Source: Acidimicrobiaceae bacterium (lineage in GTDB: Bacteria > Actinomycetota > Acidimicrobiia > Acidimicrobiales > Acidimicrobiaceae). Taken from it: 13,220 bases of DNA. The stretch is from contig JABEUP010000014.1 of assembly GCA_013044365.1 (NCBI GenBank), positions 1-13,220 of the forward strand, written 5' to 3'. Position numbers and translations under genes: made by a program. Each line of letters begins with the position of its first letter. Position 1 is the first letter of the stretch. Shown in pieces: positions 1 through 6,717 of the stretch. The notes under the pieces are model-generated. The model worked only from the letters and a program-made list of their open reading frames with translations, searched no databases and was not told the origin of the DNA.

Positions 1-20
1 TGATTGTATACGTTGTTGCC

Positions 21-2300
21 GTGGAAGTTAAGAAACTTGGCGGGAATGAGATTCTTGCTTTCGGGTTGCATCTTCTAGCGTTCATCATTATGGCCCTTAT
101 GGCAAGTTTCATGTCTCACAAGATTGCCGGCGAAATCGAACAGAGATCGCGCTACGAGTCGACTTTGAGGGCAAAGGCCAATCTGTGGAGTGGTAATGCG
201 TTTCGTGCCCATCAGATAGCGTCGCTCCAGACTCCCTCGGAAATCCACAAGTCAATAGTAGAATCTGCTGTAGCTCTTGGTTTCACTGTTTCCGCCGTGA
301 CAGTCGTGAGCCAGGATCAACGGACCTTTCGGTATCTCCACCCAACCCCGGAGATACCTACAGAACTTCTGGATCAAGATATTCCAATAGGTGGTATAAC
401 CGGTTCGGTTTTGGAAAGAAACGACACCGTGATCGTAGACTATGCGAATTATCCGCACGCCTTGCCCAGTTTCAGTGGATTGAATTTGCGTACTACGGTT
501 GGGATTCCAATGTGGAATGGCGGGAAGATAGTTGCGGTCTTAATAACGGCTAGCCTAACCGAACGCGAAGTGTTCGACGAGGAACTCACTGCCCTTGAGC
601 TTTTGGCCGCAACCGGAAGCTCGGCCTTGGAGCGCCAATATTTAACTGCGTCGCTTACGGAGAATCTTTCGAGATTGCATTCCATAGTTGAGAACGCCCC
701 CAATCCAACGATTATTTTTGATGAGAATGACAGGGTAATCATTGCGAACAAGCAGGTGGACCGGCTTTTGGGGTATATAAGGGACGACCTGATTTCAATG
801 TCCCTTAGACAGTTGCTGAAAGATGTGGGGCCTGTTGTTTCTCTTACGGGTGGCGCAAATGTAAGTGACTCCCTGTGCCGATTCGAAACCCTCGCGGTCT
901 GTAAGGATCGGTCGCAATTAGAGGTTGAGGTAACGGCGTCGAGCCTTCAGATATTCAATAACAAATTTGTTACGGTTTCCTTACGAGACATTACTAATGA
1001 GAAAAAACTCGAATCGAGTCGTCTGGACTCCGCCAGTTTTGATCCAATGACCGGTTTGGCAAACCGTCATAAGCTTATAAATGAGCTTCGAAGATTGATG
1101 GTCAACAAGGGTGCCTCAAGAAATCCTGTAGTATTGGCGGCATTTCAACTGGACAGGTACCATTATGTCGACAGCGCGGGAGGTACTCCGAACCAGGATT
1201 CGACGACAATCGAGATTATTCACCGTCTTAGTACCTATGTCAGGGATATCGATCTGTTGGCGAGGATAGGGGAAGATCGATTTGCTCTTTTAATGGATGA
1301 TCTGTCCGCCGCCAGTGCGCTTAGCTATTTGCAGCGGCTGCGCAGCATTGCAATCGGTGATATCAATGTGGAGGGTCGGGTAGTCCGGGCCGGTACGGCT
1401 TTCGGCGTTGAATTTGCCCTTCCCGGTATAAGTGCCGAGACTTTGCTCCAAAGGGCAAATAATGCGTTGCTACGGGCGATTGTATTCGATGAGCCACGGA
1501 TTGCGTTTTTCAACGAAGGTTTGAGGGTCGCCGCAGAACAGCGGTTGGAAATGGAATCAGAATTGAGTGAGGCACTTACCCGCAGTCAGTTTCGGCTCGA
1601 GTATCAACCCATTGTTGATCTCAGGACTAATTTGATAGTAGCGGCAGAAGCCCTTATTAGATGGGAGCATCCTGAACGTGGATTAATTCCTCCGAGTGAT
1701 TTTCTTCCGGTACTTGAAGATACCGGCAACATTGTTCCTATCGGAAGATGGGTGTTGCGGGAGGCGTCACGAAAGCTTTCGGAGTGGTTAAAGGAAGGTT
1801 TGGTAGGCACAGAATTTGCAATGCACATAAACGTGTCCCGTCATCAGCTTCGCTCGGATCATATTATCCGGGACCTGGGGTCCGTCCTTGATGACTTCAA
1901 ACTTGCCAGCGGTCACCTCGTATTGGAAATTACCGAGACCTCGGTATTCAGTGACCCAGCCAGTTCGAATGAGATCATCAGAAAGTTGTCTGAGATGGGC
2001 GTGTTGCTGGCAATTGATGATTTTGGAACAGGATATTCTTCGCTGAGTATGCTGACAGATCTTCCTATCGATATTTTGAAAATCGATAAGTCCTTTGTGG
2101 ATCAACTTGGCACCAAGGGTGAGTTGACCATTGGAGCGATTGTGGATATGGCCACCCGTTTAAATTTTACTCTTGTCGCGGAAGGCATTGAATCGCAGCA
2201 GCAAGCAGACCGGTTGGTTGAAATGGGATGTCACTTTGGCCAGGGATTTAGATTTAGCAGATCTGTCGCGCCAGGGCAATTTCACAATCTGGTGTTTTGA
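21..2300 (+). CDS. GAF-PAS-GGDEF-EAL cyclic-di-GMP phosphodiesterase, membrane-anchored (5' end uncertain)
   Basis: Signalling protein expected to hydrolyse the second messenger cyclic di-GMP at the membrane. From the GTG at 21 (759 aa): one hydrophobic segment at about residues 11-31, a charged linker, GAF about 72-205, PAS about 217-327, GGDEF about 335-500, EAL about 508-755. The EAL domain keeps its catalytic signature: EALIRW (E543), N604, ITET near 637-640, DDFGTGYSS (D666-D667), K687, VAEGIE (E721) and Q741. The GGDEF signature is degenerate: GEDRF at 417-421, so cyclase activity is doubtful and the domain may be regulatory. No Shine-Dalgarno sequence precedes 21 and the frame is open to the edge, so the protein may start further upstream with more membrane segments. 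Alternatively a TANNNT box at 9-14 (TACGTT) would fit a leaderless transcript starting at this GTG. The domain assignment is firm; the start is not. Confidence 0.9.
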   Translation: MEVKKLGGNEILAFGLHLLAFIIMALMASFMSHKIAGEIEQRSRYESTLRAKANLWSGNAFRAHQIASLQTPSEIHKSIVESAVALGFTVSAVTVVSQDQRTFRYLHPTPEIPTELLDQDIPIGGITGSVLERNDTVIVDYANYPHALPSFSGLNLRTTVGIPMWNGGKIVAVLITASLTEREVFDEELTALELLAATGSSALERQYLTASLTENLSRLHSIVENAPNPTIIFDENDRVIIANKQVDRLLGYIRDDLISMSLRQLLKDVGPVVSLTGGANVSDSLCRFETLAVCKDRSQLEVEVTASSLQIFNNKFVTVSLRDITNEKKLESSRLDSASFDPMTGLANRHKLINELRRLMVNKGASRNPVVLAAFQLDRYHYVDSAGGTPNQDSTTIEIIHRLSTYVRDIDLLARIGEDRFALLMDDLSAASALSYLQRLRSIAIGDINVEGRVVRAGTAFGVEFALPGISAETLLQRANNALLRAIVFDEPRIAFFNEGLRVAAEQRLEMESELSEALTRSQFRLEYQPIVDLRTNLIVAAEALIRWEHPERGLIPPSDFLPVLEDTGNIVPIGRWVLREASRKLSEWLKEGLVGTEFAMHINVSRHQLRSDHIIRDLGSVLDDFKLASGHLVLEITETSVFSDPASSNEIIRKLSEMGVLLAIDDFGTGYSSLSMLTDLPIDILKIDKSFVDQLGTKGELTIGAIVDMATRLNFTLVAEGIESQQQADRLVEMGCHFGQGFRFSRSVAPGQFHNLVF

Positions 2301-2446
2301 TCCTCTTCAGCAAACGTCGGGCTGGCCACTACTACTTGAAATATCTCGGGCTGGTAGTGATGTTGACAGGTATTGCTAATTATGGGATGTTTGTTGGGCG
2401 ATTCCCGAACCTTCATCGATACAGTAGCGAGTCCATGGCAAGGTAG
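2297..2446 (+). CDS. possible small membrane protein, 49 aa (weak)
   Basis: A TTG-initiated frame overlaps the stop of the EAL gene by two bases and runs 49 codons to TAG. The product has a basic start (SKRRAGHYYLKY), a hydrophobic stretch (YLGLVVMLTGIANYGMFVG, about residues 16-34) and a polar tail, so it looks like a single-span membrane peptide. An internal ATG at 2360 is an alternative start. No clear ribosome binding site is visible for either start, though translational coupling to the upstream gene is possible. I recognise no family. It could equally be a chance open frame in the 196-bp gap between two genes. Confidence 0.22.
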   Translation: MILFSKRRAGHYYLKYLGLVVMLTGIANYGMFVGRFPNLHRYSSESMAR

Positions 2447-2457
2447 TTATCAAGCTT

Positions 2458-2466
2458 TGTTATAAT
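2458..2466 (+). promoter_or_regulatory. extended -10 promoter before the SCO-like gene
   Basis: The sequence TGTTATAAT is a perfect -10 hexamer (TATAAT at 2461-2466) preceded by a TG dinucleotide in the extended -10 position. No good -35 hexamer lies 16-18 bases upstream, which is common for extended -10 promoters. Transcription would begin near 2473, about 25 bases before the gene start. This suggests the SCO-like gene is transcribed independently of the EAL gene. Confidence 0.5.
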
Positions 2467-2496
2467 TGGATGGCTTCTGATTCTAACTAAGGAATT

Positions 2497-3294
2497 GTGG
2501 TGCAGCTTTCGAAATCAATTGGGAAAGGTATTAATAACCTGGTTTGGCACCGGGGTACCCACAGTAGGGAGAGATGGCAGGGACCCAGGAATTTGCATTT
2601 TGTGATTATCGGTGTGTTGCTGGTTTTCCTTGCCGGACTGGATGTGTTTGTTTTTAGTCGGCATCATTCGTCTGCGCAATCTTCACAGGTTAGTGTCAGC
2701 GGAATTCCTTCGAATTTGTCGATTTCTTTGGCTGATTTGATGGCTCTGGCACCCACTTCCAATATCTCAGCCCCGAACTTTACCTTGACCGATCAGAACG
2801 GGCGGACCCTTTCGCTTTCCAGTTTCAGAGGCCATGCGGTCGTACTTGATTTCATGGACCCAAACTGCACAGATATCTGTCCCCTTGTTTCCGAGGAGTT
2901 TATTAATGCCTACCGCGATGTTGGGAGGAATGCCTCCAATGTTGACTTTGTCGCGGTTAATGTGAATAAGTTCCATCTGGCTACGGCGGAGGTAAAGTCG
3001 TTTACTGATGCACATGGGCTGAACCAGATTTCGAACTGGCATTTCTTCACCGGTTCGCTCGCTACCCTTCAGCCAGTGTGGCGCCAATATGGAATTTATG
3101 TGAGCGCTATAAGTCCCGCCGCCGATGTGATACATTCTTCGACGATCTATTTCATCGATTCCCTAGGACACGAGCGCTATATCGGTACTCCAACTGATTA
3201 CCATACTCCTCAAGGCACTGCATACCTTCCTCAGAGCCAGCTGACCGCGTGGGGAAGTGGGATTGCCGTCGTGGCCCGGGATCTAATAAAGTGA
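2497..3294 (+). CDS. SCO1/SenC-family thioredoxin-fold protein, membrane-anchored
   Basis: Membrane-tethered protein of the SCO1/SenC/PrrC family. Members bind copper and help assemble the CuA site of cytochrome c oxidase, or act as thiol reductases outside the cytoplasmic membrane. The 265-aa product has a cytoplasmic basic start, one membrane segment (about 33-54) and an extracytoplasmic thioredoxin-like domain (about 92-262). The diagnostic metal/redox motif is present: C124 and C128 in DPNCTDICPL, with the distal H213 in VIHSSTIYFID. All three copper ligands known in the family are therefore kept. An AAGGA at 2489-2493 lies only 3 bases from the GTG at 2497 but 6 bases from the next GTG at 2500, which may be the true start. 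No oxidase gene is visible nearby, so its partner is unknown. Confidence 0.85.
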   Translation: MVQLSKSIGKGINNLVWHRGTHSRERWQGPRNLHFVIIGVLLVFLAGLDVFVFSRHHSSAQSSQVSVSGIPSNLSISLADLMALAPTSNISAPNFTLTDQNGRTLSLSSFRGHAVVLDFMDPNCTDICPLVSEEFINAYRDVGRNASNVDFVAVNVNKFHLATAEVKSFTDAHGLNQISNWHFFTGSLATLQPVWRQYGIYVSAISPAADVIHSSTIYFIDSLGHERYIGTPTDYHTPQGTAYLPQSQLTAWGSGIAVVARDLIK

Positions 3295-3309
3295 TCGTAC
3301 CCCGGCGAA

Positions 3310-3338
3310 GCTATGTATTCTCGCAGGAGCGAGATAGC
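3310..3338 (+). terminator. hairpin in the convergent gap after the SCO-like gene
   Basis: The arms TCTCGC (3319-3324) and GCGAGA (3329-3334) enclose an AGGA loop. An outer GCTA/TAGC pairing (3310-3313 with 3335-3338) forms across a five-base bulge on the left side. It starts 15 bases after the SCO stop codon, a normal terminator position. No run of T follows on either strand, so intrinsic termination would be weak. The rest of the 151-bp gap 3295-3445, between this gene and the convergent OB-fold gene, shows nothing else I can name. Confidence 0.35.
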
Positions 3339-3445
3339 GTGTGATTTAAGAATACTTTGTGGACCTGGACTGTTACTTTAATTTCCGGCAAATATTCACG
3401 AGTTTGGAGGCTGCGCAGAGGTTTTGCGGAAAGTCAGTAATTATC

Positions 3446-3763
3446 TTATTTTGACTCTATTTTGTAGAGTGGATTCCACAGTACCAGGCGGTCTCCGCGT
3501 TTTCCGATAGTTCCTTCGACCGTGCAGCGTGTATCTGGCTGTAATCCACCCACAAAGCGGCGACCGACAAAAAGGAGATCAACCTCGCCGCTCCCATCGT
3601 TCAGCGTGCATCGATAGGTTGGGCTGCCACCAATGTTGATAGTTTCGGTCCTTTGGATAGTTCCGGTGGTGATAAGACGTGTTCGGAGCAGACAATCGCT
3701 TACATGTCTTGCAACTGGCCGATTTCCCCAAGTGGCGGATTGCCCAAATTCAAAAGTGCTCAT
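3446..3763 (-). CDS. small OB-fold protein at the end of the kdp operon
   Basis: A 105-aa protein matching the pattern of small actinobacterial OB-fold proteins, described as nucleic-acid-binding-like but without an established function. Residues 30-104 carry the characteristic run: a G-T-I strand, a variable strand (TINIGGSPTYRCTLND), DGSGEVDLLFVGRR at about 56-69, a loop, then TVEGTIGKRGDRLVLWNPLYKI. The first 25 residues are not conserved in my memory. Its ATG overlaps the kdpC stop by four bases (ATGA at 3760-3763), so translation is coupled to kdpC and it should be made with the pump. From memory, relatives lie beside trkA-type K+ genes in mycobacteria, which fits this place. The family call is good; the role is unknown. 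Confidence 0.7.
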   Translation of the reverse strand: MSTFEFGQSATWGNRPVARHVSDCLLRTRLITTGTIQRTETINIGGSPTYRCTLNDGSGEVDLLFVGRRFVGGLQPDTRCTVEGTIGKRGDRLVLWNPLYKIESK

Positions 3764-4290
3764 TTCAGTTTGGCGAGGGCCTCGTTGAGAACCAGAACGT
3801 TTATGTATGGTGATCCAAGGAATCCCAACTGGGGACCTCTGATATGTGCTTTCACCAACCGGCTAACCACTGAGGCGGGAAGATTGCTTGCCTTGGCAAC
3901 GCTGTTAACCTGCGCATAGGCATCAGCCGGCGAAATGTCAGGATCGACTCCACTTCCCGAGGTGGTGACAAGATCAGGTGTGGGTGTAATTCCTTCGTTT
4001 TTCAGCTTTGCTATTTGATTTCTAACCTCTGTTACGAGTGTGTTTGATCGTGGTCCGAGGTTTGCGCCACCAGTTGACATAGGGTTGTAGGCATCAGGAC
4101 GTCCCTGGAACCACTTGGGTCCGGCCCATTTTTGGCCGACAAGCGTGGAGCCATACTTAGTTAGGGACCCATTTGACTGGTAGGGGAACAGTGCTTGCCC
4201 AATACCCGTCTCTAGCAACGGATATGCCAGACCCAAAATGATGAAGAAGGCAAGAGAAAGTAATACAGATCTGCGTTAATGGACAAGCAT
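3760..4290 (-). CDS. kdpC: KdpC, K+-transporting ATPase subunit C, interrupted by an early in-frame stop
   Basis: KdpC stabilises the KdpA-KdpB complex and raises its ATP affinity; it has one N-terminal membrane helix and an external domain. Family landmarks are plain: LAYPLLETGIGQALFPYQSNGSL, then GRPDAYNP, STGGANLGPRSN, SGSGVDPDISP and the C-terminal LGFLGSPYINVLVLNEAL. A strong ribosome binding site (AAGGAG) sits 5 bases before the ATG at 4290, 11 bases after the kdpB stop. That ATG reads Met-Leu-Val-His and then TAA (4276-4278). The same frame then continues with RRSVLLSLAFFII, the expected membrane helix, and stays open to 3760. The only usable downstream start is a TTG at 4236, with no ribosome binding site, which would delete the helix. 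Read through, the product would be 176 aa, close to the family's usual 190. It is either a real nonsense mutation, a sequence error (TAA for CAA would repair it), or recoding. Confidence 0.8.
4276..4278 (-). other. in-frame UAA at codon 5 of kdpC
   Basis: Counting from the ATG at 4290 that carries the good ribosome binding site, codon 5 is TAA. No NTG codon follows in frame until the TTG at 4236, beyond most of the membrane helix. A single T-to-C change in this codon would give CAA (Gln) and an uninterrupted KdpC. Confidence 0.85.
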
Positions 4291-4301
4291 CACCACTCCT
4301 T

Positions 4302-6389
4302 TCAATAGATGTGCAGCGTCGTGATGATAAGGTCGATGAGTTTTATGAATACAAATGGCACAATGATTCCCCCGATACCGTAAATGAGCAGATTACGCCT
4401 TAATATCACATGTGCTCCGGAGGGCCTGAATCTAACCCCCCGGAGCGCTAACGGTATTAGTGCAACGATGACTAGGGCATTGAATATTACTGCGGAGAGA
4501 ATCGCAGTTTGAGGGGAGTGGAGGTGCATAATATTAAGAGCATTTAACTGTGGATAGGTGGTCACAAAAAGGGCTGGTATGATTGCGAAGTACTTCGCTA
4601 CGTCGTTCGCAATCGAAAAGGTCGTAAGTGCGCCACGGGTGATAAGCAGTTGTTTGCCGATTTCGACCACGTCAATGAGCTTGGTTGGGTTTGAGTCAAG
4701 ATCGACCATATTTCCCGCCTCTTTGGCTGCAGTTGTGCCAGTATTCATAGCCACACCGACATCGGCCTGCGCCAGAGCTGGCGCGTCATTTGTTCCGTCG
4801 CCAGTCATGGCAACTAGTTTGCCGCCCTCCTGCTCTGTTTTTATCAAAGTCATTTTCATTTCTGGAGTTGCTTCAGCCAAGTAATCATCAACGCCGGCTT
4901 CCTGTGCAATAGCGGCAGCAGTTAGAGGGTTATCACCGGTAATCATCACTGTTCGAATTCCGAGGGATCTCATCTCGGCGAATCTCTCTTTGATTCCCTG
5001 TTTCACGACGTCCTTGAGTTCAATGACTCCCAAAAGTTGAGGTCCGTCTGCCACCGCCAATGGCGTTGCCCCGGATTTTGCAATTTGTTCCACAATACGG
5101 TCAAGGTCTGTTGACGGGTTTCCGCCAAGCTCAATTACCCACCGTTTAATGGCCTCCGTGGCCCCTTTTCGTATCTTTCTACTGCCAATATCAAGGCCCG
5201 ACATCCTAGTCAGTGCGCTAAACGGCAGGAAAACGTGTTCTGATCCAAGTTCTCTTTCACGGATACCGAACCGCTCTTTTGCTAGCACTACTATTGAGCG
5301 GCCCTCCGGCGTCTCATCGGCAAGGGATGCCAGTTGGGCCATGCTGGCCAGTTCCTCTTCCGAATGACCATCGATTGGGTAAAAAGTTGTGGCTATTCGG
5401 TTTCCGAGGGTAATGGTTCCTGTTTTATCAAGAAGAAGGGTTTGGACGTCGCCTGCTGCCTCTACGGCTCGCCCCGACATCGCTAACACATTGCGCTGTA
5501 CTAACCTGTCCATCCCGGCAATCCCAATTGCCGATAGTAATGCGCCAATAGTCGTAGGTATCAGGCATACCAAAAGTGCGATAAGGACTACGACTGATAC
5601 ATTGGCGCCGGCAAAATGGGCAAATGGTTTCAATACAACCACAACGGGTAGAAAAATGATTGTTAAAGCTGAGAGAAGGATAGTAAGCGCAATCTCATTT
5701 GGCGTTTTCTGACGACTAGCGCCTTCTACCAGAGTTATCATCCTATCTAGGAAGGTGTGGCCACGCTCAGCGGTTATATTGATCACGATGCGGTCTGACA
5801 GTACCTTCGTTCCTCCGGTCACTGCTGACCTGTCACCACCGGATTCACGTATCACAGGCGCTGATTCGCCGGTGATGGCTGATTCATCGACAGAGGCTAC
5901 CCCTTCGATGATTTCCCCGTCTGAGGGAATAATGTCACCAGCTTCGCAGACCACGTGGTCACCCTTTTTAAGTTCTGCCGCAGCTACCTTTCCCTCTGTG
6001 CCGTCCGCGTGAAGTAGACGGGCTTCAGTATCAGACCGCATTTTTCGCAACGTGTCAGCCTGGGCTTTTCCGCGGCCCTCGGCCACGGCCTCGGCAAGAT
6101 TTGCAAATAACACCGTAAGGGCGAGCCATATTGTCACCGACCAGGTGAAAACGCTTGGGTGCATTATCGATTCCAGCAAAGTTACGACCGTGCCAATAAG
6201 AACTACAAACATTACCGGATTTTTAATTTGGATTCTCGGATCGAATTTCTTGACCGCGTCAAGAGCGGCTACAGCAAGAATTTGCCGGTCAAGCAGACTC
6301 TTGTTTTGCTTTAGGTCCTTGGGGTTTTGGAGTGGGTTTTCTGCATTGTTCCTCTCCTGCACCGCGGATGGTGTGGGTTGATCAGACAT
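4302..6389 (-). CDS. kdpB: KdpB, P-type ATPase catalytic subunit of the K+ pump
   Basis: Catalytic, ATP-hydrolysing subunit of KdpFABC, a P-type ATPase in the cytoplasmic membrane. All family signatures are seen in the 695 aa: actuator motif TGES at 173-176, phosphorylation site DKTGT with D321, nucleotide-binding residues at FSALTRMSG (390-398) and KGA (408-410), TGDNP (484-488), and hinge motif TGDGTNDAP at 529-537. E. coli KdpB is inhibited by phosphorylation of the serine in its TGES motif; the matching S176 is present. Membrane segments occur at about 58-75, 84-100, 234-253, 263-290 and three near the C terminus. The N terminus has about 30 polar residues before the conserved core. The ATG at 6389 has its own ribosome binding site (AGGGGA, about 8 bases upstream) and overlaps the preceding 111-aa ORF by 8 bases. 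kdpC starts 11 bases after its stop. Confidence 0.98.
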   Translation of the reverse strand: MSDQPTPSAVQERNNAENPLQNPKDLKQNKSLLDRQILAVAALDAVKKFDPRIQIKNPVMFVVLIGTVVTLLESIMHPSVFTWSVTIWLALTVLFANLAEAVAEGRGKAQADTLRKMRSDTEARLLHADGTEGKVAAAELKKGDHVVCEAGDIIPSDGEIIEGVASVDESAITGESAPVIRESGGDRSAVTGGTKVLSDRIVINITAERGHTFLDRMITLVEGASRQKTPNEIALTILLSALTIIFLPVVVVLKPFAHFAGANVSVVVLIALLVCLIPTTIGALLSAIGIAGMDRLVQRNVLAMSGRAVEAAGDVQTLLLDKTGTITLGNRIATTFYPIDGHSEEELASMAQLASLADETPEGRSIVVLAKERFGIRERELGSEHVFLPFSALTRMSGLDIGSRKIRKGATEAIKRWVIELGGNPSTDLDRIVEQIAKSGATPLAVADGPQLLGVIELKDVVKQGIKERFAEMRSLGIRTVMITGDNPLTAAAIAQEAGVDDYLAEATPEMKMTLIKTEQEGGKLVAMTGDGTNDAPALAQADVGVAMNTGTTAAKEAGNMVDLDSNPTKLIDVVEIGKQLLITRGALTTFSIANDVAKYFAIIPALFVTTYPQLNALNIMHLHSPQTAILSAVIFNALVIVALIPLALRGVRFRPSGAHVILRRNLLIYGIGGIIVPFVFIKLIDLIITTLHIY

Positions 6390-6717
6390 TTAGAGGTTCC
6401 CCTGTTTTGATAGCAATAGATGGCCATACGCACGTTCCGGTTGAAGCTCCAGCGGGGTAGTATCCCGTCGTAGCAACGTGGGCATCAACATCCCCTTTGC
6501 AGATTGCGCTTTCCGACGCAGGCGGCGGTTGGATATAGCCATAATTAGATGTCAGTGGTAAAATTCCCTGCGACCAGTAGGACATGAGTTGTAGATAGTG
6601 GACGGGCTGCTTTCGTTGCGTTCGGCAACGGCACGATAGGCGGGTGTTCGTCGGGGGTGCTTCGCTTTCGCTGGCTCCAGTGGTTGGCGGACGTACCCAT
6701 TTGGACGGCGTTGCCAT
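6382..6717 (-). CDS. unrecognised 111-aa ORF between kdpA and kdpB
   Basis: I do not recognise this ORF. kdpA and kdpB are normally adjacent or overlapping; here 328 bases separate them and this frame fills the gap. It starts with ATG overlapping the kdpA stop by one base (TAATG, 6719-6715) and ends 8 bases inside kdpB, so both borders look like coupled operon joints. The product is polar with no membrane segment or signal peptide. It starts MATPSKWVRPPTTGASESEA and has a basic Cys pair (C29 and C31 in SCRCRTQRKQ). A more structured-looking C-terminal half is rich in Tyr, Pro and Gly and carries C73 and C96. A competing frame (71 aa, 6545-6760) overlaps it, and the RNA can form a hairpin at 6614-6630. 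It may be a new Kdp-associated small protein, the remnant of an inserted sequence, or a non-coding spacer that happens to be open. Confidence 0.5.
   Translation of the reverse strand: MATPSKWVRPPTTGASESEAPPTNTRLSCRCRTQRKQPVHYLQLMSYWSQGILPLTSNYGYIQPPPASESAICKGDVDAHVATTGYYPAGASTGTCVWPSIAIKTGEPLNV

Noticed and set aside
2173..2379. Plus-strand 68-aa frame overlapping the end of the EAL gene
   Set aside because: Most of it lies in another frame of the conserved EAL domain, and the product has no family features.
3760..4236. kdpC starting at the TTG at 4236
   Set aside because: No ribosome site, and it would remove the membrane helix that is plainly encoded upstream in the same frame.
4558..6381. 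Several plus-strand open frames of 70-109 codons across kdpB
   Set aside because: They are antisense to a fully conserved P-type ATPase, have no recognisable domains, and look like artefacts of its codon usage.
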